64,000 nucleotides of DNA. It comes from an uncultured Erysipelotrichaceae bacterium (GTDB lineage Bacteria; Bacillota_I; Bacilli_A; RFN20; CAG-826). Location of the stretch: the NCBI GenBank assembly GCA_902802355.1, contig CADCLU010000001.1, positions 125,490 through 189,489 of the forward strand, given 5' to 3'. Shown here piece after piece: positions 39,440-47,294 of the stretch. Both the position numbers and the translations under genes were made by a program. Within the stretch, counting starts at the first letter, position 1. The number at the start of each line of letters is the position of its first letter. The notes beneath the pieces are model-generated. The model saw only the letters and a program-made list of their open reading frames with translations. It was not told where the DNA came from and did not search any database.

Positions 39440-40624
39440 ATGAGTAAAAACGAAATTATCCGTGAGGCCTTAACAAAAGAAGGCGCCGATGCTTGGGTCA
39501 TCGTTGATTACGAGAATAGAAACAAGACTCTAGTTGAGTTCCTTGGGAACAGAATGCTTACGAGGAAGATCTTCCTTGTTTTTCCTCGCGATAAGAAGCC
39601 GTTCATAATCTGCCATTCAATCGACACCGTTTTCCTTAGGGACGAAGAGATCACCAAGACCTTCGACCTTAAGGTCTACCATACCTGGCAAGAAATGCTC
39701 GACATCGAGAAGAAAGAGTTCGGCCATTATAAGAAGGTCCTTATGGACATCTCTGAGTTCGGCCTTCTCCCAAGAATCTCCTTAGCCGACTATGGCTCAG
39801 TCGAGTTCATTAAGAGCCTTGGCATCGAAGTCGCCTCAAGCGGCAACCTCCTCCAGAGATTCAGCGCCTTATATAGCGATAGAGCCTATGAGCTCCAGCT
39901 TCTCGCCAACAAGAAAACCCTCATGATCAAAGACGAGGCCTTCGCCAAAATCAAAGAGCTCATTCTTAAGAACGGCGAAACCAGCGAATACGAAATCCAG
40001 AAATTCATCTGCGACAGATTCCACGAAGAAGGCATGGTCTATGATGACCCTGCTATCGTCGCGATCGGCAAGAACGCAAGCGACCCTCATTACGGCCCAA
40101 GCAAAGAAGTCTCCTCCCCGATCAGAAAAGGCGATTTGGTCCTTATCGATATGTGGGCGAAGATGGACGATCCTGAAGGTGTCTATGCTGACATCACCTG
40201 GATGGGTTATGTCGGAGAGGAAGTCCCAGAGGTGTACGCCAAGAGGTTCGAGATCCTGAAGAAAGCCATCGAGGCGGATTTCGAGTTCCTCAAAAACGAG
40301 CTTCCTAAGAGAGCGGTCGCTGGCTATGAAGTCGACCAAATCTCAAGAGATTACATAAAAGAAGCTGGTTTTGCTGAGTATTTCGTTCACAGAACCGGCC
40401 ATAACATCGCAGTTGATGTCTCTCCTCACGGCCCTGGCGTCAACATCGATAACTATGAGTCCCACGACACGAGAGAGATCATCGACGGCGTTACCTTCTC
40501 CCTTGAGCCAGGCATATACGCACCTGACTTCGGCATGAGAAGCGAGACCAACGTCTACATCAAAGACAGACAACCGATTTACGTCGCAGGACACCAAGAG
40601 GAAATCATTCCGATCCTCAAATAA
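39440..40624 (+). CDS. Xaa-Pro aminopeptidase-like M24 metallopeptidase
   Basis: A 394 aa two-domain protein: creatinase-like N-terminal domain (about 1-160) and pita-bread catalytic domain (about 165-394). The five metal ligands can be placed in LIDMWAKMDDPEGVYADITW (two Asp), HRTGHNIAVD (His), SLEPGIY (Glu) and RSETNVYI (Glu). It cleaves N-terminal X-Pro or similar bonds in the cytoplasm. Monocistronic, with a terminator at 40626. The exact specificity (PepP, PepQ or creatinase-like) cannot be told. Confidence 0.85.
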   Translation: MSKNEIIREALTKEGADAWVIVDYENRNKTLVEFLGNRMLTRKIFLVFPRDKKPFIICHSIDTVFLRDEEITKTFDLKVYHTWQEMLDIEKKEFGHYKKVLMDISEFGLLPRISLADYGSVEFIKSLGIEVASSGNLLQRFSALYSDRAYELQLLANKKTLMIKDEAFAKIKELILKNGETSEYEIQKFICDRFHEEGMVYDDPAIVAIGKNASDPHYGPSKEVSSPIRKGDLVLIDMWAKMDDPEGVYADITWMGYVGEEVPEVYAKRFEILKKAIEADFEFLKNELPKRAVAGYEVDQISRDYIKEAGFAEYFVHRTGHNIAVDVSPHGPGVNIDNYESHDTREIIDGVTFSLEPGIYAPDFGMRSETNVYIKDRQPIYVAGHQEEIIPILK

Positions 40625-40625
40625 T

Positions 40626-40655
40626 CAAAGGCCGGCCTAATTTGACCGGCTTTTC
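40626..40655 (+). terminator. Terminator after the M24 peptidase gene
   Basis: AAGGCCGG pairs with CCGGCTT, followed by TTC. Its loop holds the -35 TTGACC of the next promoter. Confidence 0.6.
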
Positions 40656-40670
40656 AATATTTCATACAAT
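40642..40670 (+). promoter_or_regulatory. Promoter of the radical SAM pair
   Basis: TTGACC (40642-40647), 17-bp spacer, TACAAT (40665-40670). The ATG follows 11 nt later; AGGCGGGAC lies between, but a normal start point would remove most of it from the mRNA. Confidence 0.6.
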
Positions 40671-40681
40671 AGGCGGGACTT

Positions 40682-41584
40682 ATGAAATTCTCGTCCTTCA
40701 TGAAATTTGCTGGTTTTGGTATCAGCACAATCCTCTTTCGCAGGAAGAAGCCTATTTTAGGAACGGTCATCGTCACCGATAAGTGCAACCTCCACTGCAA
40801 GCACTGTTCCGTTAATAACATTACGGCTGTAATCCATCCTTATGAGCAGATCAAAGGTGAGATGAAACAGCTCTATGATATGGGCGTGCGCATCCTTTTC
40901 TTCTGCGGAGGAGAGACTTTCATGTGGAAGGACGGCGACAAGACTTTAAGAGACCTTGTCATCGAGGCCAAGAAGATGGGCTTCCTTATCGTCAACGTCG
41001 TCACGAACGGCACCTGGCCAATCGATTTACCAGAGGCGGACTTAATTTTATTAAGTCTTGATGGCGACAAGGTCCACCACAACATCATCAGAGGCGATAC
41101 CTACGACACCATCTTCGAGAACATCTCCAAAGCGACTTCAGACAACATTTGTTTCTATATGGCCGTGAACCAAATCAACAAAGATTGCATTCGCGACGTC
41201 TGTGAAAAAGCCCGCGACACCAAGAACGTCAGGGCCGTCTCCTTCAACTTCCACACACCTTATCCGGACACTAAGCAGCTCAAGCTCTCCAAAGAAGAGA
41301 AAGCCAAGTGCTGCGACACCATCAAAGAGATGATGAAAGAAGGTTGCCCGGTCTTTAACCTCAAAAGCGCGTTCCCTTACATCATCGAAAACAAATTCCC
41401 AACCCCTTGCTACCAATGCGTCGTTATGGAGAATGGAAAGCTTTCGACATGTGGCCGCTGCATCGAGGTCCCAGGCCTTTGTGAGGAATGCGGCTACTTC
41501 TTCGTCGCCGAATACACCCTCCTTTTCAGAGGCAACCTAAAGATCGTCTTCGAGATGCTTAAAACATATCTGAAATACATCTAA
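40682..41584 (+). CDS. Radical SAM protein with Cys-rich C-terminus
   Basis: A 300 aa radical SAM enzyme. The cluster motif CNLHCKHC (CxxxCxxC) lies near residue 38, followed by FFCGGETFMW. The C-terminal part has CYQCVVMENGKLSTCGRC and CEEC, which could bind an auxiliary Fe-S cluster as in SPASM proteins. An amphipathic N-terminus (MKFSSFMKFAGFGISTILF) suggests membrane contact. Its stop overlaps the next radical SAM gene (TAATG). I know this family only as conserved and uncharacterised; substrate unknown. Confidence 0.75.
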   Translation: MKFSSFMKFAGFGISTILFRRKKPILGTVIVTDKCNLHCKHCSVNNITAVIHPYEQIKGEMKQLYDMGVRILFFCGGETFMWKDGDKTLRDLVIEAKKMGFLIVNVVTNGTWPIDLPEADLILLSLDGDKVHHNIIRGDTYDTIFENISKATSDNICFYMAVNQINKDCIRDVCEKARDTKNVRAVSFNFHTPYPDTKQLKLSKEEKAKCCDTIKEMMKEGCPVFNLKSAFPYIIENKFPTPCYQCVVMENGKLSTCGRCIEVPGLCEECGYFFVAEYTLLFRGNLKIVFEMLKTYLKYI

Positions 41585-42837
41585 TGAGCTTTCTAACTTC
41601 CCTTGCGAGATCCTGGCTCACAAGATCCTTAAAACCGTTCACATTCAAGAATGATTACGACCAGGAGCTTCCGTATCAAGACCTCGACAATTTAGGCCTA
41701 TACGTTCATCTTCCTTTTTGCAAAAACATCTGCAATTTCTGCCCGTATTGCAAAAAACTCTACTCAGAAGAGGAGAGTAACAGGTATATCGACGCTCTCA
41801 TAAAAGAGATACATATGGTGGGTTCTCAGAGCCCCGAAAAGAAGAAGGTCACGAGTCTCTATTTCGGAGGCGGAACCCCTGCTTTATCCGCTCCAAGGAT
41901 CCACGAGATCATTGAGGCCATCAAAGAGCACTTCATCATCACCGAGGGAATCGGTCTTGAGCTCCATCCAGACAATGTTAACAAAGAGACCCTTCAGATT
42001 CTCAAAGATGCCGGAGTCACAAAGATCTCAATCGGCATTCAATCCTTCCGCGAGAAATACCAATCCATCTTAGGAAGAAGAAGCGTGGATACCAAAGCCA
42101 TGAAAGAGGCTCTCGAAGCCGTGCCTTTTGAAACGGTTTCGATGGACTTCATCTTTGCTCTTCCATCCCAAACCTATGAAGATTTGAAAGCGGATGTCGA
42201 CGAAGCGTTCGATCTTGGAGCGAACCACGTAGCCATTTATCCATTCATCGACTTCACCTTCACCTCAAGCAAGGTCAAAGCGTTGCCAAAGAAAGAAAAG
42301 AGAGCCCTTCTCGATGCCATAACGAAACATTGCCAGGAGAAAGGCTATCCAAGAAGCACAATCTGGACCTTCTCAAGCAAGCCTGAAGCCAAGTATTCCT
42401 CAATGACGAGAGAGACGTTCTTAGGCTTTGGCTGCTCGGCGACCACTCTCCTTAGAGACCAGTTCAAGATCAACACGTTTGATGTCGATTCGTATATCCA
42501 AAGGATAAACGAAGGGAAACTCCCAACATCACTCACAATCAGATTCAAAAAGAGGCAAAGAATGGTCTATTGGCTCTTCTGGACCGCCTATAGCACTAGC
42601 GTGGATTCTAAAGATTTCGAGAAGTTCTTTGGAGTGCCGCTTAAGAAGATGTATCGATTTGAGTTATGGCTCGCTAAGAAGATCGGTTATCTTACTAAGA
42701 AAGACGGTGTATACACGATGACTCTCAAAGGAGCCTTCTACTACCACTACTTCGAGAACTTCTACACCCTCTCATACATCGACAAGATGTGGGGAATCAT
42801 GAGGAAAGAAGCTTTCCCGAAGCAGATCAAACTCTAA
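41584..42837 (+). CDS. HemN/HemW-like radical SAM protein
   Basis: A 417 aa protein of the coproporphyrinogen oxidase-like radical SAM family. YVHLPFCKNICNFCPYC carries the CxxxCxxC cluster motif plus one further Cys; YFGGGTPALS, LHPDNVNKETLQILKDAGVTKISIGIQSF and DFIFALPSQTYEDLKADV are family hallmarks. The C-terminal 130 residues (winged-helix HemN_C-like region) are divergent. True HemN is unlikely since no haem genes are near; HemW haem chaperone or a partner enzyme of the upstream radical SAM protein are alternatives. Co-translated with that gene and followed by a terminator. Confidence 0.75.
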   Translation: MSFLTSLARSWLTRSLKPFTFKNDYDQELPYQDLDNLGLYVHLPFCKNICNFCPYCKKLYSEEESNRYIDALIKEIHMVGSQSPEKKKVTSLYFGGGTPALSAPRIHEIIEAIKEHFIITEGIGLELHPDNVNKETLQILKDAGVTKISIGIQSFREKYQSILGRRSVDTKAMKEALEAVPFETVSMDFIFALPSQTYEDLKADVDEAFDLGANHVAIYPFIDFTFTSSKVKALPKKEKRALLDAITKHCQEKGYPRSTIWTFSSKPEAKYSSMTRETFLGFGCSATTLLRDQFKINTFDVDSYIQRINEGKLPTSLTIRFKKRQRMVYWLFWTAYSTSVDSKDFEKFFGVPLKKMYRFELWLAKKIGYLTKKDGVYTMTLKGAFYYHYFENFYTLSYIDKMWGIMRKEAFPKQIKL

Positions 42838-42844
42838 AACAAAA

Positions 42845-42879
42845 AAAGAGGCGCGGAGTAAGGACGCCTCTTTCTTTTG
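42845..42879 (+). terminator. Terminator of the radical SAM operon
   Basis: AAAGAGGCG/CGCCTCTTT 9-bp stem, 11-nt loop, then CTTTTG. Confidence 0.8.
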
Positions 42880-42900
42880 TTAATCGCGAGAAGATGTATG

Positions 42901-42929
42901 AAACAGCGTGAAAGGAGAAGCCGCTGTTT
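42901..42929 (-). terminator. Terminator of the hsp20 gene
   Basis: AAACAGCG/CGCTGTTT 8-bp stem that begins at the hsp20 stop codon; the minus-strand tail is short in T, so strength is moderate. Confidence 0.5.
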
Positions 42930-43336
42930 TAGTCAATCGAGATGTTGTGGGTCAACTCTTTCTTCTCTTCCGTCTTTGGGAAGGTAAGGGTGAGGACGCC
43001 GTTTTCGAACTTAGCGCTGATGTTCTTATCTTCTGTTAAGCCGACATAGTAAGTCCTGGAAGCAGAACCATAGGTTCTCTCATGGCAAACATACTTGCCT
43101 TTAGACTTCTCGTCCCTCTTGTCCTCGCGCTTGGCGGAGATGGTTAAGTATCCATCTTTGAGGGTGACGTTGATGTCTTCTTTCTTAACGCCAGGAAGCT
43201 CTACATCCATCATGTAATGGGTATCGTCTTCTTTGACATCCGTCTTCATGGAGATGGCGTGATTTTCTCTTCTGCTAACTGGAGCGAAGAAATCGTAGAA
43301 TGGATCAAATCCGTAGTTGACTAAATCAAATGTCAT
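42929..43336 (-). CDS. Hsp20 family small heat-shock protein
   Basis: ATP-independent holdase chaperone, 135 aa. The alpha-crystallin domain spans about residues 30-125: MMDVELPGVKKEDINVTLKDGYLTI, YGSASRTYYVGLTEDKNISAKFENGVLTLTFPK. I start it at the ATG at 43336 because AAGGAGGTAAC precedes it; an in-frame ATG at 43369 would lie inside the operator. Two CIRCE-type sites flank the promoter, so HrcA repression with heat induction is expected. Confidence 0.92.
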   Translation of the reverse strand: MTFDLVNYGFDPFYDFFAPVSRRENHAISMKTDVKEDDTHYMMDVELPGVKKEDINVTLKDGYLTISAKREDKRDEKSKGKYVCHERTYGSASRTYYVGLTEDKNISAKFENGVLTLTFPKTEEKKELTHNISID

Positions 43337-43358
43337 TGTAGTTACCTCCTTGGGATTT

Positions 43359-43385
43359 TTAGCACTCATTCTTCCTAAGTGCTAA
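43359..43385. promoter_or_regulatory. CIRCE operator 1 (HrcA site) before hsp20
   Basis: Arms TTAGCACTC and AAGTGCTAA separated by 9 bp, one mismatch from the canonical inverted repeat. Lies just downstream of the -10 box, over the expected start point. Confidence 0.85.
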
Positions 43386-43389
43386 CTAT

Positions 43390-43417
43390 ATAATAGCCCT
43401 CTTTTTAGCACTGTCAA
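43390..43417 (-). promoter_or_regulatory. Sigma-A promoter of hsp20
   Basis: Minus-strand TTGACA (43412-43417), 16-bp spacer, TATTAT (43390-43395). The -35 lies inside the second CIRCE-like element. Confidence 0.7.
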
Positions 43418-43431
43418 TAGGTAAGTGCTAA
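43405..43431. promoter_or_regulatory. CIRCE-like operator 2 over the hsp20 -35
   Basis: Arms TTAGCACTG and AAGTGCTAA separated by 9 bp, one arm mismatch. With the first element it sandwiches the promoter. Confidence 0.75.
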
Positions 43432-43436
43432 TTTTT

Positions 43437-43823
43437 TTACGCAAAGTTTTTCGCCCTCTCATTCATGCGCGCGAACGCATTAAATAATAAGGATGATATC
43501 TGCTTTTCGTAGGCGCTGAAGTCGATCAAAAAATAATCGCATTTTGTGTTTTCTCGAAACAATTTTTCGACTTCAAAATTAATTTCTTTAACCATTTTCT
43601 CGGCGCACACATCACAGATCTGCTTGTACCTGCTCATGTCAAAACCCCAGCCTGTGATAAGGCCTGCCGTGTCCTTCAAAGTCTTGCAGAGTTTCTCCCT
43701 CAAAGCGGTCATCTTGAAAGAACCTTTGAACTGCGATGCGTATGGATCAAGCCCTTCGGTAATGAGCTTGGCGAAGTATGCGAGGACTTCGGTTTCTGTG
43801 TTTTCGTAAATACTGTTATTCAT
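43437..43823 (-). CDS. Hypothetical protein, helical, Cys-containing
   Basis: Not recognised. 128 aa from the ATG at 43823, which has GTGGAGGC 5 nt upstream (an ATG 12 bases earlier would hide that site). Predicted mostly helical; contains MSRYKQICDVCAEKMVKEINFEVEKLF with a CxxC pair and ends SLLFNAFARMNERAKNFA. No signal peptide or membrane helix. It ends six bases above the second CIRCE-like element, so transcription may run into hsp20. Function unknown. Confidence 0.55.
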   Translation of the reverse strand: MNNSIYENTETEVLAYFAKLITEGLDPYASQFKGSFKMTALREKLCKTLKDTAGLITGWGFDMSRYKQICDVCAEKMVKEINFEVEKLFRENTKCDYFLIDFSAYEKQISSLLFNAFARMNERAKNFA

Positions 43824-43878
43824 AATAGCCTCCACTTCTCATATAGAGGCCAAATCAAAAATATTCGCGAAAAAAAAC

Positions 43879-43902
43879 AAAAAAAAGACCGACGAATCGG
43901 TC
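43879..43902 (-). terminator. Terminator after the 152-aa membrane protein gene
   Basis: GACCGA/TCGGTC stem with a 4-nt loop followed by eight T residues on the minus strand. Confidence 0.8.
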
Positions 43903-43922
43903 CTTAAATTGCTATCTGTTCC

Positions 43923-44381
43923 TTACTTAGCAAGGAAGGCTTTGACGCCGATGAAGAGTTCAACAGCAGCGGCAAGGAGGGCGGAGATCGCAGTAGCGAT
44001 GAAACCCCAAGCAAGGGTGAGCTGGAACTGTGGAGCCTCAACCATGGCAGGAGCAAGGAAGGCTAAGATGCCAGCAACGGCCATGCAAAGTCCACCGACG
44101 ATGGAAAGGAATCCACCGAACTTTCCGCCATACCATCCGAACGCGACTCCGAGAAGTTCGAAGGCAGCACCGACGATGAAGAGAACGAACATGGCGACAA
44201 GTCCACCGGTAGCGCTGATTGTGAATGGAGCAGCTGGGTTGGTGAAGACGAAGTCATAGCCGCGAACGAACTCATCCGCACCGGCCTGGACGCCAGGGGC
44301 AATTGGGAAGAGGAACGCGCAAAGGGTGAAGATAAGGGCGATGATGCCGAGTAATCCACCTAAATTAGAAGTCTTTTTCAT
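43923..44381 (-). CDS. Hypothetical four-helix membrane protein
   Basis: A 152 aa protein with four hydrophobic helices (about 8-28, 58-80, 85-112, 122-148), Ala/Gly-rich, with GYDFVFTNPAAP in the loop between helices 1 and 2. AAAGGAC precedes the ATG. Topology and the YDFVF-type loop motif resemble the 192-aa protein at 2869-3447. I do not know a function; such proteins are frequent in uncultured Bacilli. Confidence 0.6.
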   Translation of the reverse strand: MKKTSNLGGLLGIIALIFTLCAFLFPIAPGVQAGADEFVRGYDFVFTNPAAPFTISATGGLVAMFVLFIVGAAFELLGVAFGWYGGKFGGFLSIVGGLCMAVAGILAFLAPAMVEAPQFQLTLAWGFIATAISALLAAAVELFIGVKAFLAK

Positions 44382-44453
44382 ATTGATAGTCCTTTACTAG
44401 AAACGAGTTAATCTTACTAGCCTTGTTTGTTATGTTCAAGGTTTCTAATTGTA

Positions 44454-44720
44454 TTAACAATTATTTGAGGTATCCTTCTCGTCTGAGTCTAGCGGTTTTG
44501 GGTTGCCTTTAGGTAACGGTTCTTTCTTTGGTCCTTGATTCATTCCAACGGCCAAGAGGATCACGTATAAGATGAGATCGAGAAGACAGAACATATTCCA
44601 AAAAAGCGTAAGAAGGACGGAGCAAATAATGCCAATGATGCTAATGACGAGAATCGCCTTCTTTTTGCTGCCATCTTTGTTGCAGCAGACTAAGACTATA
44701 AGAGCTATTCGAGCATGATG
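44454..44720 (-). pseudogene. Small two-helix membrane protein frame lacking a standard start
   Basis: Directly after the TAA of the PIN-domain gene the same frame stays open for 88 codons to a TAA at 44454. It reads like a real protein: ARIALIVLVCCNKDG, then a helix ILVISIIGIICSVLLTLFW, a second helix LLDLILYVILLAVG and a polar Pro/Lys/Asp tail. There is no ATG, GTG or TTG before the middle of the frame. An ATG at 44716 with AAAGGA upstream is in another frame and stops after three codons. It may be a gene broken at its 5' end, use an unusual start, or be reached by shifting from that ATG. Confidence 0.4.
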
Positions 44721-46235
44721 TTAATTTCCTTTGTTTCCTAATGCAGCTTCGAGCTGCTTTTTCTTGTTTTGTAATTCCTTCAAACCAAGGTTAAGCTCGT
44801 TGGCCTCGCCTGGCTTGAGATGACGAACCCTTTCAATCTGGGCCTCGATGGCTTTGACCGCCAAGGCTTTCGAATAGTTAGGGTTATTGATGTTGGCGTT
44901 AAGAATCTGATCTTGCTTCTGAGTCTCGGCAAAGCCGGAGCTGTGAGCGACAGGTTTCTTAGGCGCTTCTTTTTTGGCCGCAGGCTTCTTTGGCTCGGCT
45001 TTCTTTGGTTCAGCCGGTTTGGCCTTAGGAGCCGCTTTCGCCTTTGGCGCTGGCTTTGGTTTGGCCACCACTACAGGTTTTGGTTTGAGAGAGGCGTAGA
45101 AGTCGTTGTTCTTCTTTTCGAAGACGACGGTCGCGCCGCCTTTGAGCGGCCACTCTTCCATCATGTCTGGTTTGAGTAAGGACAATTCCTTATCGACGCC
45201 TTTGAGGTCACGCGTGGTCACGTCGTAGGCGCCATGAACAGGCGCGAAGTATTCGACGTCTGGGTCTCTGAAGATCCAACCATTATGTTCGCCGAGCTTC
45301 TGAAGGGCGAAGCTTGGGGTTCTTCCGATTCCGTAGAAAGTCTTTGTGGCCTCAGGTTTTGGTTCCGCTTTCGGAGCCGGGGCGACTTTCTTTGGTTCGG
45401 CTGGCTTTTTAGGTTCAGCCGCTTTGGCTTTTGGAACAGGCGTTAGACGTTTCTTCTCCTCAAGCAGTTTCTCTTCAGGGTAGCGGAGTTTGAGACCAGC
45501 TTTCTCGGCAGGCTTCATGGCCTTGAGAAGGGCAAGCTGTTTATCGATGTCCTCGAGCTTCCTTGAAGAAGGATAGTTAGGGTTGCTGAGATTCGCTGAG
45601 AGGGCAGAATCTGCTAAAACCACAGGGGATTTGTCAGTGGTTTTTGGTTTTTCAGGGGTTTTTTTAGGGGCTTCCTGTTTGGTTTTGATTGGGGTTTTGT
45701 TGATCCTTGCTGGAGCGCGTTCCTGCGGCTTTTCGCCGTAGTTGATCTCTAAATCGCCATTCCTACTGATACGGTAGACGTGGATGTTTCTCCCTTTCTG
45801 GGATTCGAGACCGTTTAACCCGCGGATGTCGTTTGTAAGTTTCTTGTCTTGTGTGATGATGAGAATCTTCTCGGTGATTCTCAGATCGGTGACCTTGGCA
45901 AAGATTGCTCTGTCCGCAAAACCGTCTTTGTGTGTCGGTTTTGTGATTTCAATGGTTTTGCCATGACGCTTATTGTGTTCAAGGATTTTGATGGCGAGCT
46001 TTGCTTCTACGAACTTATCGCCGTCCTTGCTCTTCGAATGCTTTTTGAGTTCTTCCATGCATTCTCCAAGAACAATAACTTTCAAACCGTCTTTCCAATA
46101 TTCATGGGATTTGACTAAGCAGTCCATGAATTGGGGGAACGAGTCTTCCATCAAGGAACAGGTGTCCATGAACACTTTGTCGAAATTATTCAGAAATTTC
46201 GCAAGATTCGAGGGCTTTGTTTCCTCGCTGTACAT
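44721..46235 (-). CDS. PIN-domain protein with Pro/Ala/Lys linkers and a duplicated tail module
   Basis: A 504 aa protein. Residues 15-165 form a PIN-like nuclease domain: FMDTCSLMED (first acidic residue), ECMEELKKHSKSKDGDKFVEAK, and FADRAIFAKVTDLRITEKILIITQDKKLTNDI. The rest is Lys/Pro/Ala-rich linker (PAKPKAAPKA-type runs) holding two copies of a helical module: NLSNPNYPSSRKLEDIDKQ... near 225-275 and NINNPNYSKALAVKAIEAQ... near 445-500, and a folded segment near 305-390. A strong AAAGGAGG site precedes the ATG. Probably an RNase or RNA-binding protein; target unknown. No antitoxin gene is adjacent. Confidence 0.65.
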   Translation of the reverse strand: MYSEETKPSNLAKFLNNFDKVFMDTCSLMEDSFPQFMDCLVKSHEYWKDGLKVIVLGECMEELKKHSKSKDGDKFVEAKLAIKILEHNKRHGKTIEITKPTHKDGFADRAIFAKVTDLRITEKILIITQDKKLTNDIRGLNGLESQKGRNIHVYRISRNGDLEINYGEKPQERAPARINKTPIKTKQEAPKKTPEKPKTTDKSPVVLADSALSANLSNPNYPSSRKLEDIDKQLALLKAMKPAEKAGLKLRYPEEKLLEEKKRLTPVPKAKAAEPKKPAEPKKVAPAPKAEPKPEATKTFYGIGRTPSFALQKLGEHNGWIFRDPDVEYFAPVHGAYDVTTRDLKGVDKELSLLKPDMMEEWPLKGGATVVFEKKNNDFYASLKPKPVVVAKPKPAPKAKAAPKAKPAEPKKAEPKKPAAKKEAPKKPVAHSSGFAETQKQDQILNANINNPNYSKALAVKAIEAQIERVRHLKPGEANELNLGLKELQNKKKQLEAALGNKGN

Positions 46236-46273
46236 TAAAAGTACCTCCTTTATGAGTCAATTTTACTATATCT

Positions 46274-46290
46274 AGAACCAAATTGGTTCT
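46274..46290. promoter_or_regulatory. Perfect palindrome upstream of the PIN gene
   Basis: AGAACCAA and TTGGTTCT form an 8+1+8 bp perfect palindrome about 40 bp before the PIN gene start, just upstream of an AT-rich -10 region (TAAAAT). It lies 8 bp past the ROK gene stop. Operator or weak terminator hairpin are both possible. Confidence 0.4.
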
Positions 46291-46298
46291 GCCTATTT

Positions 46299-47249
46299 TT
46301 AAGCAATGAATAAAGCGGCTGCGCCGACGACGCCGGCATCGCTGCCCAAAGCGGAGACGAGAACTTTGACTTCAGGGGTTCTCTTGAAGCCGTAATCCTT
46401 GGCGGCGAGTTTCTTCTCGACCGCGTCGGTTAAGTATTTGCGTTGGTTGGAAAGACCGCCGCTCAAGATGACTGCCTCTGGGCGGAAGATGTTGCAGAAG
46501 TTGATGATGCCGAGGGTAAGATATTCCTCATAATCGTCAACGACTTTCAAAGCGGTTTTGTCGCCTTTCTTGGCACATTCGAAGGAAGTGCGTCCATCGA
46601 CTTTCTTGATGTCGCCTTTGACGAAGTCCCACATCTTAGAGGACTTGTCTTTCTTCATGGCTTTCTTGGTGTCGTTGATCAAGGCGGTGACTGAAGCGTA
46701 TGCCTCAAGGCATCCTTTGAGTCCGCAGGTGCACTGACGTCCGCCTCTTTCGATGACCATATGTCCTAATTCGGTTCCTTTGCCTTCGTTGCCTTCGTAG
46801 AGCTTTCCGTCCAGGAAAAGTCCACCGCCGACACCGGTTCCAAGGGTAAGAAGAACGAGGTTGTTATATTGTTTGCCAACGCCGAATTTGGCTTCGCCAA
46901 GCATGGCGGCGTTCGCATCGTTGGTGACTTTGGTTGGAAGACCGGTTGATTGTCTGATCATCTCAGCGACTGGAGCGTTGTTCCAGCCAAGGTTTCCAGA
47001 GAAGCAGCAGATACCGCTTCTGCTATTGATTGAGCCTGGGCAGCCGATTCCGATTCCACCGACTTCATATCCTTCGGCCTGGACGGCTTTCACGTTGCCT
47101 CTGATAAGTTCGCCAAGTTTGATGAGGGTTTCCTCTTGTTTGGCTCCCTTGATGAATTTCATCGTGAAAGGATGGCTGATAGCCCCTTCTTCATTAACAA
47201 ATGCGCACTTGATTGAAGTGCCGCCAATATCGATTCCTAAATACAGCAT
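46299..47249 (-). CDS. ROK family glucokinase-like sugar kinase
   Basis: Phosphorylates glucose or a related sugar in the cytoplasm. From the ATG at 47249 the 316 aa protein opens LYLGIDIGGTSIKCAF (ATP-binding phosphate-1 motif), then NDANAAMLGE, GTGVGGGLFLDGKLYEG and the ROK zinc motif CTCGLKGCLEAYAS following GHMVIERGG. DVGVVGAAAL closes the protein. It has no N-terminal HTH, so it is a kinase rather than a repressor. Follows the nitroreductase gene by 45 bp. Confidence 0.88.
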   Translation of the reverse strand: MLYLGIDIGGTSIKCAFVNEEGAISHPFTMKFIKGAKQEETLIKLGELIRGNVKAVQAEGYEVGGIGIGCPGSINSRSGICCFSGNLGWNNAPVAEMIRQSTGLPTKVTNDANAAMLGEAKFGVGKQYNNLVLLTLGTGVGGGLFLDGKLYEGNEGKGTELGHMVIERGGRQCTCGLKGCLEAYASVTALINDTKKAMKKDKSSKMWDFVKGDIKKVDGRTSFECAKKGDKTALKVVDDYEEYLTLGIINFCNIFRPEAVILSGGLSNQRKYLTDAVEKKLAAKDYGFKRTPEVKVLVSALGSDAGVVGAAALFIA

Positions 47250-47294
47250 GCTAGTATTCTCTCTCATTCGCTCTTGTGAGTACAAGGGTGTTGT

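Noticed and set aside
43337..43369. Longer N-terminus for Hsp20
   Set aside because: The extra ATG is inside the CIRCE element and the AAGGAGG site clearly serves the ATG at 43336.
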